64,000 nucleotides of DNA, from assembly GCF_901001165.1 (NCBI RefSeq), contig NC_042957.1, positions 15,317,312-15,381,311 of the forward strand. The letters are read 5' to 3'. Shown here one piece after another: positions 51,251-63,888 of the stretch (the first letter of the stretch is position 1; each line of letters begins with the position of its first letter). Made by a program: the position numbers and the translations under genes. This stretch comes from Salmo trutta (Eukaryota > Chordata > Actinopteri > Salmoniformes > Salmonidae). Below the pieces are notes generated by a model. It was given only the letters and a program-made list of their open reading frames with translations, made no database searches and was not told the DNA's origin.

Positions 51251-51547
51251 CAAAGATGGATAAAACAACCACATATAACAGTCATTGCAAGTAGGAACTT
51301 TCCTCAATAAAGCAAGTAAGACAAGACAGTGAAAGTGCAAGAAAGGCAAGTACAACAGAAAGTTATTTTTTTTTTTTTAAATTTAAGGACAGTCTTGTCT
51401 CCATTTGAGGTGAACTTTATTGCCGCAGTGTCTGTTTGAATTTAGATTTCTTATACAGTAGGGCTATAGTAATTTCCTCCACAAAATAATCTTTGACCTC
51501 ATAAATTATCTCTTTTGCAACTTGAATAAATGTGCCATACTAAGCTG

Positions 51548-52170
51548 ATCAAATCACATGAGACAGAATAAATCTGCCGAGTCAAACTGAATCACATGGG
51601 ACATAATCAATCTGCCGAGTCAAACTGAATCACATGGGACAGAATAAATCTGCCGAGTCAAACTGAATCACATGGGACATAATCAATCTGCTGAGTCAAA
51701 CTGAATCACATGGGACAGAATCAATCTGCTGAGTCAAACTGAATCACATGGGACAGAATCAATCTGCTGAGTCAAACTGAATCACATGGGACAGAATCAA
51801 TCTGCTGAGTCAAACTGAATCACATGGGACAGAATAAATCTGCCGAGTCAAACTGAATCACATGGGACAGAATCAATCTGCTGAGTCAAACTGAATCACA
51901 TGGGACAGAATCAATCTGCCGAGTCAAACTGAATCACATGGGACATAATCAATCTGCTGAGTCAAACTGAATCACATGGGACAGAATCAATCTGCTGAGT
52001 CAAACTGAATCACATGGGACAGAATCAATCTGCTGAGTCAAACTGAATCACATGGGACAGAATCAATCTGCTGAGTCAAACTGAATCACATGGGACAGAA
52101 TCAATCTGCTGAGTCAAACTGAATCACATGGGACAGAATCAATCTGCTGAGTCAAACTGAAACACTTGGG
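51548..52170. repeat. 38-bp minisatellite
   Basis: About 16 copies of a 38-bp unit beginning GAGTCAAACTGAATCACATG. Copies come in two main types, ending AATAAATCTGCC or AATCAATCTGCT, interspersed. The last copy is degenerate (AAACACTTGGGATGTAATG). No spacers. Confidence 0.95.
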
Positions 52171-52174
52171 ATGT

Positions 52175-52720
52175 AATGAATCAACAGGTCACCCAATATT
52201 CAGGTGTTGTTGTAATCTTACCACTTCAGTAGGTCCTTGGCATCATGAACGCATTAGCCAGGGCTTAACTAATGGATTATTGACATCATATGAATTAAAG
52301 AAGTTGTCATTATTTAGTGATAATTTAGCCTCATGATTAATGTGGATATCATATGACAGTGTCTGCTACAACACTTCTCAACACTTCACTGGAGTCTGCA
52401 GAGACAAGTGTAACTTCGACTGTACCAAAAACTTTGCACTATATTGCCACTTATTTCAACGACTTATTGAATCCATTGACAATTCAGCCTGCCTCGGAGA
52501 CCATATCTCAGTGGGGCTATCACAAAGAGGCCTACCGTTTGGATTCTGTCGGCATCTTGATACTGACTGCCATGAACCACTGCACATCATTCTACCTCAA
52601 CCTACCTCGTTTCACCATGGTTATGTGTGTAAATGCAGCTGACAGGTCCTCTGCTGACATGAATACTGAGTGTGTCTGAAACGCTTACCAGGTTTGAGAG
52701 ATGGAGAGGAGACAGGGCGT
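52175..52720 (+). other. Non-coding with an unrecognised 108-codon frame
   Basis: The frame at 52353-52679 reads MTVSATTLLNTSLESAETSV to SADMNTECV, and a 100-codon frame overlaps it in another register (52340-52642). Neither looks like a known protein. No splice-site context or homology could be judged. Confidence 0.25.
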
Positions 52721-52850
52721 GGGGGGGGGGGGGGGCAGAGGGGTTAGTGACTGATATCGGGGAGAGAAAGAGTGAGAAAGGGGGTGACTGAACAGCTTTC
52801 AGGGGATGAGAGAGAGAGAGAAAGAGATAGAGGGAGAGAGACGTGTGTGT
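52721..52850. repeat. G run and purine-rich tract
   Basis: Fifteen G (52721-52735) followed by degenerate GAGAGA sequence to about 52850. Confidence 0.85.
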
Positions 52851-52879
52851 CGGGGGTAACATTTGTAGGAAAGACACAC

Positions 52880-53381
52880 ACGTCAAGCCAATCATAACCA
52901 CCTTTAGTTTCTAAAGTCAGGCACAGGCATGCCTCTCAGTCTCGCAGCATGGGGGAAAACAGAAGGTAAGTATGAGGGCTGCCAGTGATGCTACCACACT
53001 CAGTGGTGAGAGCATAGAATACAAATGCATAGCCTGAAAGTAGTAGCCTGACAACTCACACTAAATTCTTCCATCACTCTGTCGTGCTCTGCCATCTTTG
53101 AAGTCGTTTGAGGTGACATCAAAATAAGAGGTGTTGTACAAAACAAAGTCATCGGCAATTGAATCATCTCTAACCAATCAAAGCATCAAAGCCGCGTGTG
53201 TTCTGGCTCTGGCCCAACCCATCAGTTTCTGGACCAATCAGACAGCCCCAATGTGTTTGCATTTGGTGAAAGGTCGGTGGGGTACTCAGATCCAGACTCA
53301 TTGCAGAGAAGAAACTACCATCCGTCAGCGTGGCGTAGCGTTAGGCCGGAGCAAGGAGCCTGGGTAGTCAGGCAATGAATG
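52880..53381. other. Non-coding, possible dispersed repeat
   Basis: The part at 53130-53375 (AAGCATCAAAGCCGCGTGTG to GAGCCTGGGTAGTCAGGCAA) resembles sequence I recall as repeated in salmonid introns, but I cannot define its ends. The 78-codon frame is not supported. Confidence 0.3.
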
Positions 53382-53383
53382 TA

Positions 53384-54876
53384 CAGTACCAATCCAAAGT
53401 TTGCACACACCTACTTATTCAAGGGTTTTTCTTTATTTTGACTATTTTCTACATTGTAGAATAATAGTGAAGACATCAAAATTATGAAATAACCAAAAGT
53501 GTAGTAACCAAAAGTGTTAAAACATTTAAACATATTTTAGATTCTTCAAAGTAGTCACCAATTTGCCTTGATGACAGCTTTGAACACACTAGGCATTCTC
53601 TCAACCAGCTTCACCTGGAATGCTTTTCCAACAGTCTTGAAGGAGTTCCCACATATGATGAGCACTTGTTGGCTGCTTTTCCTTCACTCTGCGGTCCAAC
53701 TCATCCCAAACCATCTCAATTGGGTTGATGTCGGGTGATTGTGGAGGCCAGGTCATCTGATGCAGCACTTCACCACTCTCCTTCTTGGTCAAATAGCCCT
53801 TACACAACCTGGAGGTGTGTTGGATCACTGTCCTGTTGAAAATCAAATGATAGCCCCACCAAGCCGCAAACCAGGTGGGATGGCGTATCGCTGCAGAATG
53901 CTGTGGTAGCCATGCTGGTTAAGTGTGCCTTGAATTCTAAATAAAACACAGACAGTGTCACCAGCAAAGCACCCCAACACCATCACACCTCCTTCTCCAT
54001 GCTTCATGGTGGGAACCACACATGCGGAGATAATCCGTTCACCTACTCTGCGTCTCACAAAGACATGAGGGTTGGAACCAAAAATCTCAAATTTGGACTC
54101 ATCAGACCAAAGGACAGATTTCCACCAGTCTAATGTCCATTGCTCGTGTTTCTTGGCCCAAACAAGTCTATTCTTATTATTGGTGTTCTTTAGTAGTGGT
54201 TTCTTTTCAGCAATTCGACCACGAAGGCCTGATTCACGCAATCTCCTCTGAACAATTGATGTTGAGATGTGTCTGTTGAACTCTGTGAAGCATTTATTTG
54301 GGCTGCAATCTGAGGTGCAGTTAACTCTAAGGAACTTATCCTCTGCAGCAAAGGTAACTCTGGGTCTTCCTTTCCTTTGGCGGTCCTCATGAGAGCCAGT
54401 TTCATCATACCGCTTGACGGTTTTTGCGACTGCACTTGAAGAAACTTTCAAAGTTCTTGAAATTTTCCTGAATTGACTGACCTTCATGTCTTGAAGTAAT
54501 GATGGTCTGTCATTTCCCTTTGCTTATTCGAGCTGTTCTTGGCATAATATGGACTTGGACAAATAGGGCTATCTTCTGGATACCATCCCTACCTTGTCAC
54601 AACCCAACTGATTGGCTCAAACTCAAGAAGAAAAGAAATTCCACACATTAACAAGAGTGTGTAAAGCTGTCATCAAGGAAAAGGGTGGCTACTTTCAAGA
54701 ATCTGAAATATAAAATATATTTTGATTTGTTTAACACTTTTTTGGTTACTACATGATTCCATATGTGTTATTACATATTTTTGATGTCTTCACTATTATT
54801 CTACAATGTAGAAAATAGTAAAAATCAAGAAAAACCGGGGAATGAGTAGGTGTGTCCAAACATTTGACTGGTACTG
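53384..54876 (-). mobile_element. Tc1/mariner-like transposon, both TIRs present
   Basis: 1493 bp with inverted ends CAGTACCAATCCAAAGTTTG and CAAACATTTGACTGGTACTG, flanked by TA on each side (53382-53383 and 54877-54878). Just inside, a longer inverted match continues (AGACATCAAAATTATG with CATATGTGTTATTACATA, approximate). A transposase lies on the minus strand. The copy is complete in structure but broken in coding. Confidence 0.93.
53601..54487 (-). pseudogene. Tc1-like transposase, frameshifted
   Basis: The first frame (53843-54487, 214 codons) covers the DNA-binding half: VSQFRKISRTLKVSSSAVAK (HTH), RQRKGRPRVTF (GRPR AT-hook-like hinge), then the second HTH. The catalytic segment follows: VLWSDESKFEIFGSN with the first Asp, and GGVMVLGCFAG. 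It ends at about 53843. The second frame (53601-53846) reads HTSRLCKGYLTKKESGEVL and SPDINPIEMVWDELD with the catalytic Glu. The second Asp (QQDSDP) is encoded around 53822-53845 but in a third register, so two small shifts separate the parts. Otherwise it is about the usual 340 codons. Confidence 0.88.
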
Positions 54877-54879
54877 TAT

Positions 54880-55021
54880 ATTTGTTTGTTAATTGTTTTC
54901 CGAGCATCATCATCATCACAGAGTGTTTGAGTGAACCTTGGCATGAGAGTACTCACAGTGCTTTTGATTCCGATGGAGTACTGCACTTACACAAAGTTTT
55001 CATTGAGTTTTCATTAATATA
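54880..55021. other. Short flanking sequence
   Basis: Nothing recognised between the Tc1-like element and the SINE fragment. Confidence 0.4.
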
Positions 55022-55168
55022 ATAATAATATCTGCCATTCAGCAGACACTTTTATCCAAAGCGACTGTTTTGTATGTTTTCGTATAGGTGGCGTCACCGG
55101 GAATCAAACTCACAATCAAGAAGATACAAGTAAGTTGCATGTGCCATGCTCTACCAACTGAACCATAC
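55022..55168 (-). mobile_element. tRNA-derived SINE of a second type
   Basis: On the minus strand: GGTTCAGTTGGTAGAGCATG (A box) and GTGAGTTTGATTCCCGG (B box), a clear tRNA-like head. Then comes a body ending in GTCGCTTTGGATAAAAGTG, the complement of the conserved CAGACACTTTTATCC motif, and a TAATAATAAT tail. The tRNA part is too changed to be a functional tRNA gene (no intact acceptor pairing, CCA context or anticodon loop). Confidence 0.75.
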
Positions 55169-55174
55169 TTCTTT

Positions 55175-56016
55175 GTCAATGTCTGTAAACTTTTAGTTCA
55201 ATATAAGTAACCTTGCCTGAGACTTGAAGATTTGACTTAGTTCCTGTGTGCTTGAGCAAAGCGGGCTAACACAGTTTTATTGTGGTGCAGATCAGGCTAA
55301 GTAAGCTATGGCTGTGCACAAAAATTAACATCAACACCACACATCTAAATCAGGTGTTGTGTTCTAACTTTTTTCCACTCAAATACCCTGTTCTTTCTGT
55401 TGGGGCGATCTATTTTTACTGAGAGACCCTTCCTTCCTCCCTAAAGACCAACAGCATAAAGCAACTGAAATTGCAATGTTTTTGAAAATGAATACTATAA
55501 ACAGGGTTGAAAGTAAGGGCAAAATAATTAGTGGGGGTACGCCATACCGGTTAAACATGAGCCTATCACAATAATTAAAACAAAATAGAACTGCAGGTTA
55601 TTATACCAATATTTATCATTACCAGAGGCATGCCTCTGAAAAATGTACAAATGGTCTTGAAAACGGGTGGTATAGCCTACGCTCCAAAATGAGTTTGACA
55701 ATACCAGGGTAGAGATGAGTGGCCGACACCGAGATGCGCGCGGACAGCAGTGGACGCATACATTTTGACCTGATGACGATCGCTAAATGTCATTAAACGT
55801 TTTGGTGTTTTGTTTAAAAGATGTCTCGTTCCATTCACCACTGTTTAGAGGTTGGAAATATGTTGAGAGTGGATGAACATGCGTGGGTAGCCTAGTAAAG
55901 GAGCCCTTTGAAGTGATTGTTTCACAATCAGATGACAACATCATGACTGGTTGTGTTGATGCCACAATAAAAGGTAATATATTTGAAAAGTTAAATGACA
56001 AATCTTTACGAATAGG
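55175..56016. other. Non-coding, nothing recognised apart from a short repeated block
   Basis: 55386-55450 recurs at 58187-58250 (see that entry). No gene seen. Confidence 0.4.
55386..55450 (+). repeat. Short dispersed repeat, copy 1
   Basis: CCCTGTTCTTTCTGTTGGGG to CCTTCCTTCCTCCCTAAAGA matches 58187-58250 in the same orientation with about ten differences. Confidence 0.75.
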
Positions 56017-56021
56017 CCCAC

Positions 56022-56568
56022 TGTAACGTCTGCTTCCAACTCACACTCAAACACGTATAGATCCCCTGAATGCAGATCACTTTCCTGCCCACTTTCCAGC
56101 TCACAATCTCAAACTCATAGATCCCCTGAACGCAGCTCACTCTCTAGATCCCAATCACCTGAATTCTGATCACCTGTTTACACACCTGTATGTCATTATC
56201 ACACACTATTTAGTTCAGTTCTTTGCACCCCATCACTGTGAGGTATTGTTTGTTTTGTGACATACTTCTATTCGGAGCTCTGTTTTTCCTGTAATTGAAT
56301 CCTCCCGTGTATGATAGTTTTGGCCTGCCTCACTAACAACACCTTTTGCTTATTCCCTGCCTGTACTTTAGCCTATCGGATTTTCTGTTATCAACCTATT
56401 GCCTGATCTCCCACATGACGTTACTAGCCTTTTCCCTGCCTGTACTTTAGCCTTTTTGGACCCCCTGTGTGTGACCTTCTGCCTGCCCCTGGACCCAGCT
56501 ACCTGCCTCCTCCTGTGGTCCTTTACTAATAAACACCTGCTGCTCTGTCTCCCCTCGTGTTCATTAAA
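56022..56568 (+). mobile_element. Solo LTR of a third family, TSD CCCAC
   Basis: 547 bp from TGTAACGTCTGCTTCC to GTGTTCATTAAA, flanked by perfect CCCAC (56017-56021 and 56569-56573). The last bases ATTAAA probably derive from an ATTACA end. It has an AATAAA at about 56528 (CTAATAAACACCTGC). It contains a tandem duplication of CCTGCCTGTACTTTAGCC (56358 and 56437) and of TAGATCCCCTGAA near the start. Confidence 0.85.
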
Positions 56569-56573
56569 CCCAC

Positions 56574-57674
<1,101 letters not shown>

Positions 57675-57708
<34 letters not shown>
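57675..57708. repeat. (CT)n microsatellite
   Basis: Seventeen CT units. Confidence 0.96.
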
Positions 57709-57711
<3 letters not shown>

Positions 57712-60015
57712 CCAGCAGCTGCGCTCACACACACGCCTCGCCTGACGCTGAGCGTAGCCTTCCATACAGATGAGGTGTAGAAGTGCAAAGAATGGGCCAG
57801 GCTTTCGGTCTGGAAGCACGCTTTTGACTGCACCTACAGTATTGCTTCGGTACTGCAGTTTAATTGATTGACGGCATCATAGATAAGTCAAATTTGAAAA
57901 TTGCTAATAAGACACTTTAGTCATCACCTTTGTGCCCAAAACATCCATTGATTTATTCAAATTATTGTCGCTGAGGCCATTTATTTTTTCCCTCACTCAC
58001 ATCCGAAGATATTAAAATGTTATATTCATGCTCTGACGTCAAGACCCCATCTAGCCAGGGGAAGTTCCGGTAAGCTTGTTTAGCTGTCCGTGTGCTCTGT
58101 GGGAGTCCTGGGGCATGTTCGCGGGATTTTGCTGTCTGTCCAGTGTGCACTGAGTGCTAGTGCGCAGGCGGAGTAATCCCAAATCCCCCTGTTCTTTCTG
58201 TCAAGGTGACCTATTTTTACAGACAGAACCTTCCTTCCTCCCTTAAGACCTGCTGTGGAACTTTCAGGCCTGTCCTATGATTCTCCAGAGTTCTAAGCAT
58301 TCTGAGTTGCCTCATGCATTGAGCCATGTACAAATTACCCCATTTCCAGTAAATTCCCCCAAAAATATGCAGCACCTCCTAGGAGCCCTGCCTAACCATT
58401 CCACTTCATATGGGCCTAAAAGCCTTGGTGTCTCTATGCTAAATACGTCTCCTATAGAGGAGAAAGGTAATTGTACAGTGTTTGAGCCATCAAAATGCTG
58501 CTTTGAATCGCAGTGTTTGGGGACTCTGTCATCGTGCTTCTCTCACAACTCCCCCGGTGGGTGTCAAACAAAGACTCTCTTCCCAGTGGGCATACAACGT
58601 GATAAAGACTTATTTTTCTGGTTGAAATCTGGTTCTGAATGTCTTATAACCAGATCACAATCAGATTAACGTTTTATTGACGTCATGAAAAATACATCTT
58701 ATTATGGTTGCTACTCAATGAATAGACACCAATCTATATAAATATGTGCATAGTGTTTGTGGGCCATGCACCCATTTGGATATACTGTAAGACACTAGAA
58801 TCATTACAATGATTAAAATTGGAGTAACGTTCTTTTTCAACAGGCATTGCATGATTCAGCTTAGCACAGTTGGCAAACAACAGCTGGCAGAGCGCACTAA
58901 AGCAGGTTAGGATCTCATGGCATACTGTACCCAGTCAATGCCCTGAGCTCGGGTCTATTCTGTTTGAGACTTGGGAGACTTGGCATGGACTCGGACTCAG
59001 GGGGCTTCTTGCGGGCCAAGCTCCTTCTGGCAAAGTCATATTACTTAAGGCTCTGGCACACTTCAGCTTATCCGGCCCAAGTTTTTCAGAAATAGGGCCA
59101 TTGAGCTTTTTATTCAGCAGGTGATGAAATACAAAAACATTTAAACAAAGAAAAGTGATACATTTCACCTCCAAGTCATCGAATTTTCTTGGTCATTATA
59201 AGCTCAAATTTGTGAGAATCTCTGTGATCCTTTAGCTATTAGATGTTTATCCGATGCAATAAATGTTTCTGCTTTTACTACAGGCTAGGACAGTGGTTTC
59301 CATAGTTGCAGTCCACCCAATTGAAAAGGGTACATTCACTTCCATAACATTTGTGCTAGGCTACCAGCATGTAAGATAAACGTTCACAATAATACAGTAC
59401 ACCCTTACAAACATTCACTGCCATTAAAATGCAGTAAAACTACAGTACACTGAAATAAGGGTGGTTGAATTAATGATATATAGTAGCTTACTGTGTGTGT
59501 TGGCTTCTAATGGTATTTTTTTGTCTGTGTTAGCTAATTGCACTGTTTATAGTGATGCAGATATTCTTCTGTTCCATTGAATGCAATTTTGATGTTCTAT
59601 GATGACTAACTGAATGTGTTTTCAGAATTGACCAGAATTGACAAAACCCTATTTTTATTGCATTTATTTTTCATCAATAATAAGTCCAAAATTATTGCAC
59701 CTGAATTTGACCCTTAAAATATGAGTATTATATTTTCCCTTAAAGCTTTTAGCAAATAACATAATGCATGCAGTAATTGTATTTTAATTTAAGTAGCTAA
59801 ATAAGGAGGTAGGCATATCAGTTCCAGCTAAAACAACTTGGATTGGAATCTGTGCCTCGCTCACAGAAAATGCCTCGCCTGTATTGCTCGAGGATAGGCT
59901 ACACAAAACACAGCTGAAAACGATAGTTTCTTGAAATGTACATAAAAACTTTGAAAGGATTTGGAGTCCCCGTTCTCCTGCATTCCTGATTTACATTTGT
60001 AAGTAGAGAGGCGGT
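57712..60015. other. Non-coding, no supported gene
   Basis: The frame at 58277-58669 (130 codons) has no recognisable domain. The only repeat I see is the short dispersed block at 58187-58250. Confidence 0.35.
58187..58250 (+). repeat. Short dispersed repeat, copy 2
   Basis: CCCTGTTCTTTCTGTCAAGG to CCTTCCTTCCTCCCTTAAGA. Same orientation as copy 1 at 55386. Confidence 0.75.
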
Positions 60016-60571
60016 TTGTGGTGGAGAAGGATTGTCAAGGAAAGATTTGCTGGCTAGCTAACGTTAGTTCTCTGGCTAATCTAAATGGCGCCAGACAGGC
60101 TTCCAATTTACGGGCTCCTAACCAACTGTGCAATTTTGTTTGTTTTTTGGCATTGTTTCAAACTTATTATGTACATAAAATTGCTGCTACCATCTCTTAT
60201 GACCGAAAATAGCTTCTGGACATCAGAACAGCGACTACTCACCTCGAACTGGACAAAGAAGGATTGGCGGAGATACGTAGGGAGATGGTCGAGATGCCTT
60301 GTTAAGATTTGTAGGCGAGTGAGTAAATCGCCATTACCATCGGTTTAATTGGCCAACGTGCAATCACTGGAAAAAAACAAACTTGATGATGTGCGGTCGA
60401 GACAATCCTACCAACGGGACATTAAAAACTGTAATATCTTATGTTTCACGAGTCGTGGCTGAGCGACGACATGGATAATATAGAGCTGGCTGGTTTTTCT
60501 GTGTATCACCAGGACAGAGTAGCTACGTCTGGTAAGATGAGGGGCTATTTGACAATAACTGCTGGTGCGCA

Positions 60572-61000
60572 ATGTCTAATGTTAAAGAAGTCTCGAGGTA
60601 TTGCTCGCCTGAGGTAGAGTACCTCATGATAAGCTGTAGACCACACTATCTACCAAGAGTTTTCTCATCTATATTGTTCGTAGCCATCTATTTACCACCA
60701 CAAACCGATGCTGGCACTAAGACCGCACTCAACGAGCTGTATAAGGCCATAAGCAAACAAGAAAATGCTAATCCAGAAGAGGCGCTTCTAGTGGCCGGGA
60801 ACTTTAATGCAGGCAAAATTACATTTGTTTTACCTCATTTCTACCAGCATGTCACATGTGCAACCAGAGGAAAAAAAAATCTAGACCACCTTTACTCCAC
60901 ACACAGAGACGCATACAAAGCTCTCCCTCGCCCTCCATTTGGCAAATCTGACCATAATTATATCCTCCTGATTCCTGCTTACAAGCAAAAACTAAAGTAG
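60572..61000 (+). pseudogene. LINE A relative, endonuclease fragment
   Basis: 142 codons: VSRYCSPEVEYLMISCRPHY, SSILFVAIYLPPQTDAGTKT, LLVAGNFNAG and FGKSDHNYILLIPAYKQKLK. The SDH motif is intact. The motif normally GDFN reads GNFN here, so a catalytic Asp is replaced by Asn. The N-terminal ANVQS and ETWL motifs lie upstream in other frames, or are changed (HESWLSDD at about 60448). Confidence 0.8.
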
Positions 61001-61681
61001 GAAGTACCAGTGACTCGCTCAATGCAGAAGTGGTCTGATGACGCGGATGCTACGCTACAGGACTGTTTCGCTAGCATAGACTGGAATATGTTCAGGGATT
61101 CATCCAATGGCATTGAGAAGAAAACCACCTCAGTCACCGGCTTCATCAGTAAGTGCATTGAGGACGTTGTCCCAACAGTGACAGTACGTACATATCCCAA
61201 CCAGAAGTCAACATCCACACCGAGCTAAAGGCTAGAGCTGCCGCTTTCAAGGAGCAGAAGAAATCCTGCTATGCCCTCAGACGATGCATCAAACAGGCAA
61301 AGCATCAATCCAGGACTATGCTAGTCGGATGTGGCAGGGCTTGCAAACTATTACAGACTAAAACCCATCCGCGAGCTGCCCAGGGATGCGAGCCTACCAG
61401 ACGAGCTAAATGCCTTTTATGTTCGCTTCGAGGCAAGCAACACTGAAGCCTGCATGAGAGCACCAGTTGATCCTGACGACTTTGTGATCACGCTCTCCAT
61501 AGCCGGTGTGAGCAAGACTTTAAACAGGTCAACATTCACAAGGCCGCGGGGCCAGATGGACAACGAGGATGTTTAATCAGAGAATGCACGGACCAACTGG
61601 CAATTGTCTTCACTGACATTTTCAACCTCTCCCTGACTGAGTCTGTAATACCCACGTTTCAAGCAGACCACCATAGTCCCT

Positions 61682-62461
61682 GTGCCCAAGAACACTAAGG
61701 TAACCTGCTTAAATGACTACCGCCCCATAGCACTCACATCCGTAGCCATGAAGTGCTTTGAAAGGCTGGTCATGGCTCTCATCAACACCATCATCCCGGA
61801 AACCCTAGACCCACTCCAATTCACATACCACCCCAACAGATCCACAGATGATGCAATCTCAATCGCTCTCCATACTGCCCTTTCCCACCTGGACAAAAGG
61901 AACACCAATGTGAGAATGCTGTTCATTGACTACAGCTCAGCGTTCAATACCATAGTGCCCACAAAGCTCATCACTAAGCTAAGGGCCCTGGGACAAAACA
62001 CCACCCTCTGCAACTGGATCCTGGACTTCCTGTCGGGCAGCCCCCAGGTGGTAAGGATGGTTAACAACACATCTGCCACGCTGATCCTCAACATAGGGAC
62101 CCCTCAGGGGTGCGTGCTCATTCCCCTCCTGTACTCCCTTTTCACTCATGACTGCACAGCCAGGCATGACTCCAACACCATCATTAAGTTTGCCGATGAC
62201 ACAACAGTGGTAGGCCTGATCACCGACAATGATGAGACAGCCTATTGGAAGGAGGTCAGAGACCAGGCCTTGTGGTGCCAGGTCAACAACCTCTCTCTCA
62301 GCGTGATCAAGACAAAGGAGATGATTGTGGACTACAGGAAAAGGAGGACTGAGCACGCCCCCATTCTCATTGACGGGGCTGTAGTGGAGCAGGTTGAGAG
62401 CTTCAAGTTCCTTGGTGTCCACATCACCAACAAACTAACAAGCACACCAAGACAGTCATGA
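61682..62461 (+). pseudogene. LINE A relative, reverse transcriptase domain (259 codons open)
   Basis: The longest RT frame in the window. KVTCLNDYRPIALTSVAMKC, DPLQFTYHPNRSTDDAISIA, HLDKRNTNVRMLFIDYSSAF (first Asp), LILNIGTPQGCVLIPLLYSL (QG motif) and IIKFADDTTVVGLITDNDET (catalytic pair) are all present in order. KTKEMIVDYRKRRTEHAPIL and VESFKFLGVHITNKL end it. All three catalytic Asp survive. A frameshift at about 62450 detaches the C-terminal region. Without a matching endonuclease frame it is a pseudogene. Confidence 0.85.
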
Positions 62462-62815
62462 AGATAGCACGACAAAACCTATTCCCCCTCAGGAAACTGA
62501 AAATATTTGGCATGGGTCCTCAGATACTCAAAAGGTTCTACAGCTGCACCATCGAGAGCATCCTGACTGGTCGAGTCACTGCCTGGTATGGCAACTGCTC
62601 GGCCTCCGACCGCAAGGCACTGCAGAAGGGAGAGTGAACGGCCCAGTACATCACTGGAGCCAAGCTTCCTGCCATCCAGGACCTCTATACCAGGCGGTGT
62701 CAGAGGAAGGCCTTTAAAATTGGCAAAGACTCCAGCCACCCTTGTCATAGACTGTTCTCTCTGCTACCGCATGGCAAGCTGTACCGGAGCGCCAAGTCTA
62801 GGTCCAAGAAATTAT
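62455..62815 (+). pseudogene. LINE A relative, C-terminal region
   Basis: In shifted frames: FGMGPQILKRFYSCTIESIL, TGRVTAWYGNCSASDRKALQ, then ITGAKLPAIQDLYTRRCQRK and HRLFSLLPHGKLYRS. It matches the C-terminal part of LINE A at 37093-37509 and ends about 40 codons early. Confidence 0.75.
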
Positions 62816-62905
62816 TACATAAAGTGTGTAAATATATTTTGCAACGTGACCAGTGAGGTTTGCATGTAACAATGTTTGTTGCAGGAATGATATGATAGAC
62901 ACATA

Positions 62906-63480
62906 CACTACCATTCAAAACACTCTAATGTACTTGTCCTCTTGCTCAGTTGTGCACCGGGGCCTCCCACTCCTCTTTCTATTCTGGTTGGAGCCAGTTT
63001 GCACTGTTCTGTGAATGGAGTAGTACACAGCGTTGTACGAGATCTTCAGTTTCTTGGCAAACTCTCACATAGATTAGCCTTCATTTCTCAGAACAAGAAT
63101 AGACTGACGAGTTTCAGAAGAAAGGTCTTTGATTCTGGCCATATTGAGCCTGTAATCGAACCCACAAACGCTGATGTTCCAGATACTCTAGTCTAAATAA
63201 GGCCAGTTTTATTGCTTCTTTAATCTGTTCTGATTAAAGAAACAGTTTTCAGCTGTGCTAACATAATTGCAAAAGGGTTTTCTAATGATCAATTAGCCTT
63301 TTAAAATGATAAACTTGGATTAGCTAACACAACGTGCCATTGGAACACAGGAGTGATGGTTGCTGATAATGGGCCTCTGTAGATACTCCATGAAAAATCT
63401 GCCGTTTCCAGTTACAATAGTCATTTACAACATTAACAATGTATACACTGTATTTCTGATCAATTTGATGTTATTTTAAT
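62906..63480 (-). mobile_element. Truncated Tc1-like element (family 3)
   Basis: The terminus CACTACCATTCAAAACACTC follows TA at 62904-62905. The minus strand carries the N-terminal transposase region (62970-63150: translated fragments around the initiating segment and the first HTH) and the 5' untranslated part. It ends at TTATTTTAATGGACAAAAAA (about 63480), where the other terminus should begin. The central and C-terminal transposase are deleted. Confidence 0.75.
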
Positions 63481-63490
63481 GGACAAAAAA

Positions 63491-63886
63491 ATCTCTGGAG
63501 AGACCTGAAAATAGCTGAGCAGCAACGCTCCCCATCCAACCAGACAGAACTTGAGAGGATATGCAGAGAAAAGTGGGAGAAACTCCCCAAATATAGGTAT
63601 GCCAAGCTTGTAGCGTCATACCCAAGAAGACTCAAGGCTGTAATCACTGCCAAAGGTGCTTCAACAAAGTACTGAGTAAATGGCCTGAAAACTATTGTAA
63701 ATGTGATTTTTCTGTTGTTTTTTTATACACTTGCAAAAAAATCTATAAACCAGTTTCTGCTTTGTCATTATTGGCTATTGTGTGTAGATTGATGAGGGGA
63801 AAAGAACAATTTAATCATTTTTAAGGGCTGTACCGTAACAAAATGCGGAAAAAGTCAAGGGGTCTGAATACTTTCCGAATACACTG
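63491..63886 (+). mobile_element. Truncated Tc1-like element, 3' part (family of 27015)
   Basis: It starts within the transposase C-terminal region (LWRDLK-type: CTGGAGAGACCTGAAAATAG), reads ERICREKWEKLPKYRYAKLV and then AVITAKGASTKY with a stop at about 63677. The 3' untranslated region and the terminus GGTCTGAATACTTTCCGAAT follow, ending at 63886 before TA. The first half is missing. It is joined directly to the family 3 fragment. Confidence 0.82.
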
Positions 63887-63888
63887 TA

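Larger units (their letters stand above)
60020..62815 (+). mobile_element. LINE A relative, decayed
   Basis: The 5' region (AACTGTGCAATTTTGTTTG; ACGGGCTCCTAACCAACTG) and N-terminal coding part, the endonuclease (to about 61000), a linker, RT (61682-62461) and the C-terminal region (to about 62815) are colinear with the LINE A copy at 31 kb. The 3' end and tail are missing, replaced at about 62820 by unrelated DNA. There are many frame breaks. Confidence 0.85.

Noticed and set aside
51548..52170. CRISPR-like array (38-bp repeats)
   Set aside because: There are no spacers; neighbouring units differ only by point variants.
55090..55168. tRNA gene on the minus strand
   Set aside because: A- and B-box-like sequences are present, but there is no complete cloverleaf, and the segment continues into a SINE body with a conserved teleost tail.
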